64,000 nt of DNA from an uncultured Eubacteriales bacterium (GCA_934457415.1 CAKSHM010000009.1:1-64000); one strand, 5' to 3'. Shown: positions 16,596 to 25,054, counted from the stretch's first letter. A program made the numbers and translations. The notes: generated by a model from the sequence alone, not told the origin.

Positions 16596-17555
16596 ATGTT
16601 ATATGTAGAAAGACTCGGCGTCGTATTGGCACCGAAAGATAAAGAACATGCCAAGTTTAATGCGGGCATGGTGAAGCAGGGCGATAAGGTACATATGCTG
16701 TATCGCTGGAGCAAGTCCACCGGAGTCTGGACAGGAGAGAAGACTGGTATAAGGTATGCAGAGGATTTTGTGTCCTATGCAGAGCTTACACCTGAAGGAA
16801 AGCTTGTATCTGACCTGGACGACAAGGGATTTATCAAATATTACATTGAAGATCCCAAAACACCGCTTTACTCACAGGATCCGAGAATTGTAGAATTCGA
16901 GGGAGAATATATTATTTTCTTTGTGAGATGGGATCTTGATTTGTGCAAAGTCGGCATGGCAAGAACCAAGGATTTCAAGAAAGTGGAGCCGATTGGTATC
17001 ATTCCTACAATAGATTGGGACAAGGACGCATTTATCCTGCCGGAGCGTATTAACGGCAAGATTGTGTACATTCATCGTATTGGAGCTGATATTCAAATTG
17101 ATTACTTTGATGAATTAGAGGATATGCTGGATCCTGAATATTGGGATCACTATGAAGATAAGATTCATGAGAAAGTAATTATGAAGAGTGAATATGAGTG
17201 GGAGAATAAGAAAATTGGCGGAAGTGTTCCGCCAATTAAGACACCGGAAGGATGGCTGTTCATTTACCATGGAGTTGCAGATGACAGAGAACCATTCTGT
17301 TATCGTGCAGGAGCAGCTCTTCTTGACCTTGAGAACCCAAGCAAAGTAATTGCAAGGCTGCCGTATCCGATTTTAGAGCCAACAGAGGATTATGAGGTGG
17401 CAGGAGATGTGCCGAATGTGGTATTTCCGGTAGGTGCATATATTCATGAGGGATATGTCTATATATCCTACGGCGGAGCAGACAAGGTGGTTGCTCTCTG
17501 CAGGTTTAAGTATGATGAGTTGATGGAAGAGTTTCGAAAGAATCCGATAAAATAA
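16596..17555 (+). CDS. GH130 family mannoside phosphorylase/hydrolase, copy 2
   Basis: 319 residues, clearly a tandem duplicate of the upstream gene with the same blocks (HAKFNAGMVKQGDKVHMLYR, QDPRIVEFEGEYIIFFVRWD, KDAFILPERINGKIVYIH, YGGADKVV). Differences cluster at residues ~35-50 and ~165-205, around the propeller face, so the two copies may prefer different linkages or chain lengths, as reported for paired GH130 phosphorylases in other Firmicutes. Cytoplasmic. One 122-bp block is identical at DNA level to copy 1 (see repeat entry). ATG 16596 follows a weak cggag. Confidence 0.88.
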   Translation: MLYVERLGVVLAPKDKEHAKFNAGMVKQGDKVHMLYRWSKSTGVWTGEKTGIRYAEDFVSYAELTPEGKLVSDLDDKGFIKYYIEDPKTPLYSQDPRIVEFEGEYIIFFVRWDLDLCKVGMARTKDFKKVEPIGIIPTIDWDKDAFILPERINGKIVYIHRIGADIQIDYFDELEDMLDPEYWDHYEDKIHEKVIMKSEYEWENKKIGGSVPPIKTPEGWLFIYHGVADDREPFCYRAGAALLDLENPSKVIARLPYPILEPTEDYEVAGDVPNVVFPVGAYIHEGYVYISYGGADKVVALCRFKYDELMEEFRKNPIK

Positions 17556-17574
17556 GAAAAATTCATTAACAAAT

Positions 17575-17651
17575 AAAAGCGTCAGGGTTGACTGTAGCAA
17601 AGAACATGCGGTTTCGTGTGATTCAAAGTGGAGCTGCTCCTTGGCGCTTTT
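17575..17651 (+). promoter_or_regulatory. Long-looped hairpin between GH130 and GH38 genes
   Basis: aaaagcgtcaggg and ccttggcgctttt pair over 13 bp (two G-U pairs) across a 51-nt loop, ending in a run of five T just before the aaagga ribosome site of GH38. It could be a partial terminator or a processing/stability element that separates expression of GH130 from GH38. Confidence 0.4.
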
Positions 17652-17667
17652 TCGGAAAGGATAAACT

Positions 17668-20385
17668 ATGAAACATTATTGTGTTGTTTCCCATACCCAT
17701 TGGGACAGAGAGTGGTATCAGACCCAGGAGCAGTTTCGAATTCGCCTGATTGATTTATTTGACAATTTATTGAAGATTCTTGATAAAAATCCGAGTTATA
17801 TTTTTCACATGGATGCACAGACGATTGTGTTTGAGGATTACTGGGAAGTAAGACCGGAGATGAAAGAGAAGTGCTGTCAGTATATCCGTGAGGGACGTAT
17901 TCTGGCAGGACCCTGGTATGTGCAGAATGATTTCTTCCTTACCAGCGGTGAATCGACTATTCGTAATCTTCTGATTGGGACGAAGCAGGCGGAGGATATG
18001 GGACATTGCGGCAAGACGGGTTATACACCTGATCAGTTTGGACTGATTTCTCAGCTTCCGCAGATTTTACGTGGCTTTGATATTGATCACTGTGTGTTCG
18101 GAAGAGGATATTATTCTTTTGAAGAAATGCCGGGTGGATGGTTCGCAGGCAAGAACAAACCTGCAGAATTCAACTGGAAGAGTCTGGATGGCTCGGAGGT
18201 TCTTGCTATCTGCATGAGCTTCTGGTATAACAATGCGCAGCGTTTCTCTGCTGATATTGATAAGGCGTATCGTCTTACCGAGAATATCCGTGATTCCTTT
18301 GAGGGAGTTGCAACAACACCGTATCTCCTTTTGATGAACGGGGTAGACCACTTGGAGCCACAGCCTGATTTATTGCCGATACTTAATGAGATTCAAAAGA
18401 GGCTTCCGGAGGATGAGAAAATCTATCAGACCAGTTTGGAAAATTATGCAGAATTGGTGAGAGGGGCTAAGATAAAGGAAGAGATGCCTACAGAAGTAGG
18501 AGAACTGATGCAGGGTACTACCGGAAATCTCTTGAAGGATACGGTTTCTTCCCGTGTTTATTTAAAGACGAAAAATTGCGAGCTTCAGAATATGCTGGAA
18601 AACTGCTTAGAGCCATTGTATGCACTACTGGAACTATCCGGCATGAATGGTGTATATCCTTCCGGTCATCTTGATTATCTCTGGAAGATGCTGATTCGAA
18701 ATCACGCACATGACAGTATCTGTGGCTGCAGCACAGACGCGGTTCATCGTCATATGGAAGACCGTTTTGAAAATATCGAAGAGATGGGTAAAGAACTTCT
18801 TCGCCGCGGCATGAAGCAGTTGGCTGCTCATGTACACAGGAACCTTGCGAAAGAGGATTATCAGATTGTGGTATTTAACAGCTTGGAGAAGAGCCGAACC
18901 GAAGTCATTGACGCTGTGATTGATGTGGTGGCGGAGGATGAACCGCAGGGAATCCGGATTACAGATGAAAATGGCATGGAAGTACACTTCCTCGTATTGG
19001 ATACTGAGAAATTGGCAAAATCTGTATTTACTGCCATCAATCTTCCGGGAATGGTAGATACGGTGCGCTACAAGGTTCGCATATTGGCAGAAAATGTACC
19101 GGCGTTTGGTTTCGTTTCTTATCGAGTAGAAACTAATCATGAAACTACAGAATATGAATTTGGTAATACGATTGGATTTGAGCAGAAACAGGAGTATTGC
19201 CTTGAAAATAATAATCTGAAGGTGACAGTTTCTGCAAATGGAACTGTAAATTTGTTCCATAAAGAAAGCGGACATATCTTTGAAGATGTGTTAAGAATCA
19301 ACGATTCCGCAGATGCAGGAGAAGCTTATAATTATCTGCCAGTTGCCGGGGATGTACCTGTGGATGTCAGCGGGTTTACACCGGCTATCAGCATGGAAGA
19401 GACGGATTCTTATCTTGGCAGACTGCGTATGCATTATGAGGTGACTCTTCCGGCATATCTTGATAAAGCAAACCGGAGAAGAAGCGAAGAGACCGTAACC
19501 ATGCCGCTGGATATCATTCTTACTTTGAAAAAAAAAGCGAAATCACTGGATGTGACATTTGTATTTACGAACAAAGCAAAAGAACACAGAATGTGTGCGC
19601 TGGTACGTACAGGTTTAAACTGTGATATGGCAGTAAGTACATCACCGTTTGATTTGATTGCACGAAACAAATGGGATATTAAAAAGCAAATCTGCAATGA
19701 AACGGAGCACAATTCCGGTATGACGGCAATTGGGGATGAGAAGTTGTCCGTAGCTATATTAAACCGTGGAATTTATGGGTATGAAAACCTGCAGAGTGAA
19801 CAAGGTACTCTTGCCTTTGCACTGGTTCGTTCTACCGGTAAAATATCAGCCGGAGATGAAGCCTGTGACGATAAGTGGGCAATTCCAGAAAACCAGTGCT
19901 TACGTGAAATACGGTGCGAATTCTCAATTCTGCCGCAGACAGGAGGTGAGTTTGCAGAGAAGGCTGCATTTGAGGCAAAATCATTCCAAAATCCGATGAT
20001 GGTACAGTGTGAACCGGTGGATACCCATAAGTTCATGGGGGGACGCACTGCGGTGCAGGATACCAGCATAGCAGAAATCTTCTATCAGGATGTTCCGTAT
20101 GGGGATATCACGCTTGCACGTAGCGAGAACGGAATTGCACTTGAAGGTAAGGGACTGCAAGTAACAGCATTAAAGAAATCCTTTGACCGAACAGGCTATG
20201 TTCTGCGATTCTTTAACATGAAAGAGGTAGAAAATGAGGCTGTGATTCGTTTTAATGGTCTTGCTGTGAAGAGAGTTTGGAAGACAAATATGAAGGAGAA
20301 TGCGAGAGAAGAGATTGCCATTGCAGATCATACGGTAGTGTTGACGATAAGAGCAAAAGAAATTGTTACTTTATTTTTCAAATAA
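17668..20385 (+). CDS. GH38 alpha-mannosidase, cytoplasmic
   Basis: 905 residues, typical for bacterial GH38. The metal/active-site motif HTHWDREW is at residues 9-16 (zinc ligands expected at His11 and Asp13). The probable catalytic nucleophile is Asp122 in YTPDQFG, and NHAHDS near 346-350 supplies another zinc ligand (His348). A C-terminal beta domain follows from ~400. No signal peptide, so it works on imported oligosaccharides, removing alpha-linked mannose by a retaining mechanism. ATG 17668 follows aaagga. Together with GH92 and GH130 it points to stepwise trimming of alpha-mannose branches down to a beta-mannosyl core. Exact linkage is not readable. Confidence 0.95.
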   Translation: MKHYCVVSHTHWDREWYQTQEQFRIRLIDLFDNLLKILDKNPSYIFHMDAQTIVFEDYWEVRPEMKEKCCQYIREGRILAGPWYVQNDFFLTSGESTIRNLLIGTKQAEDMGHCGKTGYTPDQFGLISQLPQILRGFDIDHCVFGRGYYSFEEMPGGWFAGKNKPAEFNWKSLDGSEVLAICMSFWYNNAQRFSADIDKAYRLTENIRDSFEGVATTPYLLLMNGVDHLEPQPDLLPILNEIQKRLPEDEKIYQTSLENYAELVRGAKIKEEMPTEVGELMQGTTGNLLKDTVSSRVYLKTKNCELQNMLENCLEPLYALLELSGMNGVYPSGHLDYLWKMLIRNHAHDSICGCSTDAVHRHMEDRFENIEEMGKELLRRGMKQLAAHVHRNLAKEDYQIVVFNSLEKSRTEVIDAVIDVVAEDEPQGIRITDENGMEVHFLVLDTEKLAKSVFTAINLPGMVDTVRYKVRILAENVPAFGFVSYRVETNHETTEYEFGNTIGFEQKQEYCLENNNLKVTVSANGTVNLFHKESGHIFEDVLRINDSADAGEAYNYLPVAGDVPVDVSGFTPAISMEETDSYLGRLRMHYEVTLPAYLDKANRRRSEETVTMPLDIILTLKKKAKSLDVTFVFTNKAKEHRMCALVRTGLNCDMAVSTSPFDLIARNKWDIKKQICNETEHNSGMTAIGDEKLSVAILNRGIYGYENLQSEQGTLAFALVRSTGKISAGDEACDDKWAIPENQCLREIRCEFSILPQTGGEFAEKAAFEAKSFQNPMMVQCEPVDTHKFMGGRTAVQDTSIAEIFYQDVPYGDITLARSENGIALEGKGLQVTALKKSFDRTGYVLRFFNMKEVENEAVIRFNGLAVKRVWKTNMKENAREEIAIADHTVVLTIRAKEIVTLFFK

Positions 20386-20496
20386 GTAAGAATATTTTAC
20401 GAAAAGATAAGAAGCTTTACTGTTGAAGAATAATAATTGATGCTATGATTTTGTTATGAAAATATTGTGAAATCAAGGAGAGAGGAGCAAACCGAT

Positions 20497-20796
20497 ATGA
20501 AAAAGTGTTTATCAGTTTTAGTTGCATTCATATTAGTTGTAACCCAGTTTACTTTTCTGAAATTCGGTGTCCGCAATTTGAACAACATGAACTTAGATCC
20601 ATAATTTACGATATGTCTTAAAATAGATCCAGTCTTTAATATAGCTGGAGGTATAGATCGCTACGCATAAGTCTTATTTGATTGGAAAAATTTGACGCTG
20701 TTCTTTGGATTTGAAGTCAATCACAGCCAACATGAAAAGGTTATGGCTTTTGACTCAATCACGCTTGTTGATTCCGTTCCGGCTGAGGCAAACTAA
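20497..20796 (+). pseudogene. Decayed third lipoprotein/secreted protein of the modular family
   Basis: ATG at 20497 follows aaggagagaggag and opens an export signal (MKKCLSVLVAFILVVTQ), which runs straight into FLKFGVRNLNNMNLDP and a stop at 20602. That tail matches the interior of a type C module of the large lipoprotein (compare VIKFGIKAVSGINLDD). After frame damage, 20684-20796 reads LIGKNLTLFF and ends SITLVDSVPAEAN-stop, the module's C-terminus. So a gene of the same family lost most of its interior and then its frame. A weak promoter-like TTGAAG / TATGAT pair (15-bp spacer) lies at 20423-20449. Confidence 0.7.
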
Positions 20797-20814
20797 TAAA
20801 ATATTGAGATACCA

Positions 20815-20855
20815 TTGCGGCGTTTTTACAGGAATAGTTTGTAAAAACGTCGCAA
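20815..20855 (+). promoter_or_regulatory. 16-bp hairpin upstream of GH92
   Basis: ttgcggcgtttttaca pairs with tgtaaaaacgtcgcaa over 16 bp (one G-U pair) with a 9-nt loop, 19 nt after the stop of the decayed lipoprotein. No T run follows, so it is not a standard terminator. The core resembles the hairpin at 12409-12448 (GGCGT-TTTACA), which also follows a lipoprotein gene of the same family. Confidence 0.55.
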
Positions 20856-20917
20856 GGCGGTTTATAGTTCAATTTTATATACTGAAAGTACAAAAATGAG
20901 AAATAGAGGAATATGTA

Positions 20918-22882
20918 ATGTCAAAAATCAGTTTAGTCAATATCAAACAGGGAACAAAATCTACAAAACGGTTTTCATGCGGCAATACACTGCCGCTGGT
21001 ACAGCGTCCTTTTGGAATGGCAGCTTTTGCACCACAGACTAATGGGGCAAATGAACAGTGGTTTTACTATCCGGAAGACCACTGTATTGAAGGAATTCGT
21101 TTAACTCATCAGCCGAGTCCTTGGATTAACGATTATGGAACCTTCCTAATGCTGCCGCAGAATGATGTAATTGCGGATGATTACCGCTGGGCATTCGGAG
21201 GATATCGCCCACGGGAAGCTGTTCTTACGCCATCCTTGATAAATATCCATTTTCTGCGTCCTATGTGTCAGTTCAAGATAACGCCAACAGAGCGAGGCGG
21301 TAAGGGTCGCTTGAGTTTTAAGACGGACCGTAAGTCCTGCCTGTCACTGTTGCCGGTGATGGGGAATTATACTTATCGGATAGATGAAGAAAAGAGCGAG
21401 ATTATCGGTGTGATTGACGGCCACAGCATGGATGATGCAAAGAATTTTAACATGTACTTTGTGCTACGGTTTCCAAATGGTGCTGTGGATTTTACAAGAA
21501 CCAAATTAAGCGCGGATAACGGCACAAAAAAAGGACATCTTCACATTTTTTTTAATGTCAAAGATGTGGAATTTTCTGTCGGTACTTCTTATATCTCTGC
21601 GGAACTGGCAGTGCTGGCAATCGACCGGGAAATCGGTGAGAAATCTTTTGATGAGGTCTTGAAGGAAAACAATGAAATCTGGGAAGAGCATCTGGAAAGA
21701 ATCGAAGCAGAATTTGAAGATGAGCGGACGAAAAAGACATTTTATACTTGTCTTTGGCGCACCTTTCTATTCCCTCACAAGTGTTACGAATATGACAGAA
21801 ATGGAAAAATGATTCATTATACGCCCTTTGACGGAAGTGTTCATGAGGGACCGCGTTATACTGATAACGGATTTTGGGATACCTACCGTACAGTGTATCC
21901 TTTATTTACAAAGATTGCGCGAGAAGAGTTTGCAGAGATGTTAGAAGGGTTTGTGAATGATTACCGCGAATGCGGGTGGCTTCCGCGCTGGCCTTCCATT
22001 GGAGAAGTGGGTTGCATGCCTTCTACATTGATAGATGCAGTGATTGCAACAGCAGTGGTCAACGGAATTGGCAACAGGAAAACATGGGAGGATGCTTTGG
22101 AAGGTATGCTGCATCATGCAAATCACAATGCACCTGATCCGCGCTATGGACGAAACGGAGCAGAATCCTATGTGAAGTACGGCTATGTTCCGCGTGATGA
22201 GCAGAGGGAAAGCGTGAATCTTACTCTGGATGCAGCTTACGGAGACTGGTGTATCAGCGTAGTAGCTAAGGTCCTGGGTAGAGAGGTGATTGCAGCAGAG
22301 TATGCTAAGAGGGCGAAAAATTACGCAAACCTTTTTGATGCCGAAACCGGATTTATGAGAGGAAGAGATACCAAAGGGAACATGACGGATGATTTTGACC
22401 CGTATATGTGGGGTGGAGAGTATACAGAAGCATCTGCATGGCAGAGCACCTTTTTTGTTCCCCATGACCTTGATGGTCTTGCAGAACTCTATGGAGGCAA
22501 AGATAAGCTGCTTTGTAAGCTTGATGAACTCTTTGCAACACCGCCGCTGTACCGGGTGACGGGATATGGATTTGAAATTCATGAGATGACAGAATTGGCT
22601 GCGCAGGATTACGGTCAGTGCGCGATTTCAAACCAGCCAAGTTTCCATCTGCCATATATCTATGCGTATTTCGGAGAAGTAGAAAAGGCAAGATACTGGG
22701 TACACAAGATGGCATTGGAAGCAATGTCCTATGAGGATGACGGCTTTCCGGGAGATGAGGATAACGGAACAATGTCAGCGTGGTATATTTTTGCATGCTT
22801 GGGAGAATATCCATTATGCCCCGGAAATGCAGAAAATATAAAGATACCGGGAATTGCAAAACACATCAAATTCAGGAGATAA
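20918..22882 (+). CDS. GH92 alpha-mannosidase, short at the C-terminus
   Basis: 654 residues. Family signatures: GNTLPLVQRPFGM near the start, EGIRLTHQPSPWI (~48-60), FWDTYRTVYPL (~321-331) and the late catalytic block PGDEDNGTMSAWYIF (~610-624) holding the acidic general base, followed by LGEYPLCPGNAEN. GH92 are calcium-dependent inverting exo-alpha-mannosidases that remove alpha-1,2/1,3/1,4/1,6 mannose. No signal peptide, unlike many Bacteroidetes members, so it is probably cytoplasmic. Usually some 55-65 residues of beta strands follow the PGxxEY region; here only ~20 remain before the stop. This may be truncation near the IS element or a natural short form. ATG 20918 follows agagga. Confidence 0.88.
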   Translation: MSKISLVNIKQGTKSTKRFSCGNTLPLVQRPFGMAAFAPQTNGANEQWFYYPEDHCIEGIRLTHQPSPWINDYGTFLMLPQNDVIADDYRWAFGGYRPREAVLTPSLINIHFLRPMCQFKITPTERGGKGRLSFKTDRKSCLSLLPVMGNYTYRIDEEKSEIIGVIDGHSMDDAKNFNMYFVLRFPNGAVDFTRTKLSADNGTKKGHLHIFFNVKDVEFSVGTSYISAELAVLAIDREIGEKSFDEVLKENNEIWEEHLERIEAEFEDERTKKTFYTCLWRTFLFPHKCYEYDRNGKMIHYTPFDGSVHEGPRYTDNGFWDTYRTVYPLFTKIAREEFAEMLEGFVNDYRECGWLPRWPSIGEVGCMPSTLIDAVIATAVVNGIGNRKTWEDALEGMLHHANHNAPDPRYGRNGAESYVKYGYVPRDEQRESVNLTLDAAYGDWCISVVAKVLGREVIAAEYAKRAKNYANLFDAETGFMRGRDTKGNMTDDFDPYMWGGEYTEASAWQSTFFVPHDLDGLAELYGGKDKLLCKLDELFATPPLYRVTGYGFEIHEMTELAAQDYGQCAISNQPSFHLPYIYAYFGEVEKARYWVHKMALEAMSYEDDGFPGDEDNGTMSAWYIFACLGEYPLCPGNAENIKIPGIAKHIKFRR

Positions 22883-22885
22883 GTA

Positions 22886-23026
22886 CATGACAAAAAATCA
22901 AAGGTAGTACAGATTATTTTAATTATCCTTTGCTTAAGTCTACTTGTAGGAGTCTCAGCATCTGATATAAATACGGATTGGACCGATGTCAATAAAGTAG
23001 ACAGCAAAAAAATCAAACGGGCATAA
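22886..23026 (+). pseudogene. Start of an exported-protein gene, frameshifted and cut by the IS element
   Basis: ATG at 22886 is 7 nt after caggag. Skipping one A in the run at 22891-22896 gives a clear export signal: MTKKSKVVQIILIILCLSLL, then VGVSASDINTDWTDV. As it stands the frame stops at 22904. The reading then enters the IS3 remnant near 22990-23010 and stops at 23026. The original product is unknown; by position it was another secreted component of the glycan locus. Confidence 0.5.
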
Positions 23027-23700
23027 ACAACGCTACCTTTTGGTTAGGAGAAAGACCGTTAGTGTGAGAATGAGGTCTGACAGAATTGTAAAAACCGCTA
23101 ATGTAAGTAAAAAGACTGTGATAAAACTTCACCTAAGGATTTATAGTTACGCCTGTCGGTTTCCTCTTTTTTCAAATATTTGAAAAATCATTCCATAACA
23201 GCATTATCGTAAGGATGCCCTTTAGCGGAAAAAGACTGAACAATATTAAGAGAATCAAGATATTTCCTGATTTTTTCAGAGGTGAACTGAGAACCCCGGT
23301 CAGTATGAAACATGAGTCCGTATGGAAGAATGTGGTACTTAAAGCAATGTTAACGGTATCTATGGCAAGTTTAGTATTAATTCTGTCAGATAACTTGAAG
23401 GAAACAATTTTTCTTGCAAACAGATCTAAAACAGCACACAGATAATAAAACCTGCTTGCAGTCCGGATATAGGTGAAATCACATACCCAAACCATATTCG
23501 GAGCGGGTTGATTAAAGTTTTTGGCAAGCAGATTGATACAGCTGCTGTCATCCGTTTTAATCTGAGGGGGCTTAGGCGGCATTTGTAATATGTGCTTCTG
23601 TTTACACGGAGAACTCTGCAAAGAGTGGTGATTGAATGTTGATTTGAAAGAGCTTTTACCGCAATCAATCGTTGTCTGAGTGCGGAGTGAATATTGCAAT
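23012..23700 (-). pseudogene. IS3-family transposase OrfB, frameshifted
   Basis: Fragments in different frames add up to one transposase: SITTLCRVLRVNRSTYYK (N-terminal region, about 23600-23640), the integrase core WVCDFTYIRTASRFYYLCAV (~23430-23490), and the C-terminus with YNSVRPHS and GLSPNQK near 23030-23080 read from the minus strand. At least two frameshifts separate them. OrfB normally supplies the DDE strand-transfer domain of an OrfAB fusion; this copy is dead. Confidence 0.8.
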
Positions 23701-23731
23701 TGCTTTTTTATATGAGATTTTCCTCCTCAAG

Positions 23732-23962
23732 CTATGCGTTACGCTTTTGTAATTCTTTGATTTGCTGTGCGGTGATAACAGTGTCATCATCAATTTTTAC
23801 TTCAGAATAAAGCTTTACCCATTTGGACAAAGCGATTGAGGATACTCCGTATTTGTTATGTATCTGAGCATAAATTTTTCCGTAATGATATAGATTTACT
23901 ATAGTTTTTTTAAATTCAGATGTGTATTTGTTTTTGGCGGAGGATATATTGAAAATCTTCAT
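23732..23962 (-). pseudogene. IS3-family OrfA remnant
   Basis: 76 residues with the helix-turn-helix of IS3 OrfA: YTSEFKKTIVNLYHYGK, then HNKYGVSSIALSKWVKLYSE and TAQQIKELQKRNA, the usual join toward a leucine-zipper segment, which is cut off here. It would bind the element ends. It stops before the zipper, so it is truncated. Confidence 0.75.
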
Positions 23963-24074
23963 GTGAACGGGAAGATATTTAACGCAGAATCTGTTTCAAA
24001 TTAGTTGAAAAGAGATTACGCAAATATAGAAATACGGTATATTTTATCGTAGATAATTATTAAGGAGGCAAAAA

Positions 24075-24479
24075 ATGAGTAACGGCAATAAAAAAATTTT
24101 AGTAGCAGTTATATCCATGTTAATTGTGGCAGTGGCAGGGATTTTATATGTGATATTTGCACCTAATGCCGTGAATGGCAGCAAGGCAATTAACGTGATA
24201 GTTGTTGATGATAAAGGGAAAGAAACGGTATATAAGACCAGGACGGATGCCGAATATCTGCGTGAAGCACTGGAAGAAATGAAGGATCTCAAAATAGAAG
24301 GAACAGAGGGAGAGTTCGGTCTTTACGTCAATACGGTAAACGGTGTGAAAGCTGACTATGAGACAGATAAAACATATTGGTCTTTTTACCTGGGTGATAA
24401 GCAGTGTAATTATTCTATTGATGAACAACCAATTAAAGATGGAGACACCTTCTATATTAAATATATAAACTCGAAATAA
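24075..24479 (+). CDS. DUF4430-type membrane-anchored protein
   Basis: 134 residues. A single N-terminal membrane segment (KKILVAVISMLIVAVAGILY, residues 6-25) is followed by a small beta domain with the pattern of DUF4430/cobalamin-binding-like C-terminal domains: YLREALEEM, then EGEFGLYVNTVNGV, YWSFYLGDKQCNYSID and PIKDGDTFYIKY. Such domains occur at the end of secreted proteins and can bind cobalamin-like ligands, but the role of this protein is unknown. A perfect aaggagg stands 7 nt before ATG 24075. It is flanked by IS scraps on both sides, so it may be part of the inserted DNA. Confidence 0.75.
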   Translation: MSNGNKKILVAVISMLIVAVAGILYVIFAPNAVNGSKAINVIVVDDKGKETVYKTRTDAEYLREALEEMKDLKIEGTEGEFGLYVNTVNGVKADYETDKTYWSFYLGDKQCNYSIDEQPIKDGDTFYIKYINSK

Positions 24480-24606
24480 TGAGATATCTGAAAGCTGTCG
24501 TTTATTTTTAAAATGCATAAGGCATCCCGATGAAGAGTCAGTTAAACTATATATAGTAAGGATTATTCTTGTTATATGGGAATTATGTCCGCACCCCAAA
24601 TACAAT

Positions 24607-24626
24607 GCGGACAGATAATAAAACCT
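24607..24626. repeat. 20-bp scrap of the IS3-type element
   Basis: gcggacagataataaaacct matches 19 of 20 bases of a stretch inside both IS copies (gcgcacagataataaaacct at 1868-1887). It lies 15 bp past the end of pyrI. It may be a third relic of the same element. Confidence 0.4.
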
Positions 24627-24640
24627 AAATACACTTTTTA

Positions 24641-25054
24641 TTAAGCTTTGGATTCACAGTAAATGCAGCGGTAGATACGGCGCTCCCTGTCAGTAAGGCG
24701 GAATATATGCGGCAGCTCCTGCTCAGTCGAGGATATACAGCGCGGATTTTTGCATTTTAAAACATTTTTAAGCTCCTGCGGAAGCTCTAATGTTTTTTTC
24801 TCTTTAATCTGTCCGTCTTTTATTATGTTTACCGTAACATTTGGGTCTACAAATCCTAAAATATCGGTGTCAACATCAAAGTCGGAGTCTATTTTTATGA
24901 TATCTTTTTTACCGGTTTTTTTACTTGCAGCATTTTTTATAAGCGCCACCGAGCAATCAAGCGCTTCCAGCCCCAAAAGACGGTATATCTCCATACCTTT
25001 GCCGGCTTTTATATGGTCTATTACGATTCCGTTTTTAATTGCGTCAATGTTCAT
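24641..25054 (-). CDS. pyrI: Aspartate carbamoyltransferase regulatory chain
   Basis: 137 residues. N-terminal nucleotide-binding domain (IKNGIVIDHIKAGKGMEIYR at 6-25) and C-terminal zinc domain with CKNPRC near 100-105 and CIYC near 131-134. PyrI joins PyrB to give an allosteric enzyme inhibited by CTP/UTP and activated by ATP. Its ATG overlaps the pyrB stop by 4 nt (ATGA), so the two are translationally coupled. Last gene of the pyr operon. Confidence 0.95.
   Translation of the reverse strand: MNIDAIKNGIVIDHIKAGKGMEIYRLLGLEALDCSVALIKNAASKKTGKKDIIKIDSDFDVDTDILGFVDPNVTVNIIKDGQIKEKKTLELPQELKNVLKCKNPRCISSTEQELPHIFRLTDRERRIYRCIYCESKA

Larger units (their letters stand above)
22988..23965 (-). 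mobile_element. IS3/IS150-type insertion sequence remnant, right copy
   Basis: Spans recognisable OrfA (23732-23962) and broken OrfB (about 23012-23700), both on the minus strand. TGTCAATAAAGTAGACA at 22988-23004 resembles the terminal repeats of IS150-type elements and marks the probable downstream end; no matching end is seen beyond 23965. About 180 bp (23346-23525) is nearly identical to the left copy at 1784-1965. Frame damage in OrfB makes it immobile. Confidence 0.8.

Noticed and set aside
18634..19275. 213-residue open frame on the minus strand inside GH38
   Set aside because: Antisense to conserved GH38 coding sequence; no family resemblance and no ribosome site.
20705..20899. 64-residue plus-strand frame before GH92
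   Set aside because: The module-like sequence (LFFGFEVNHS..) is in a different frame; this frame crosses a strong hairpin and has no ribosome site.
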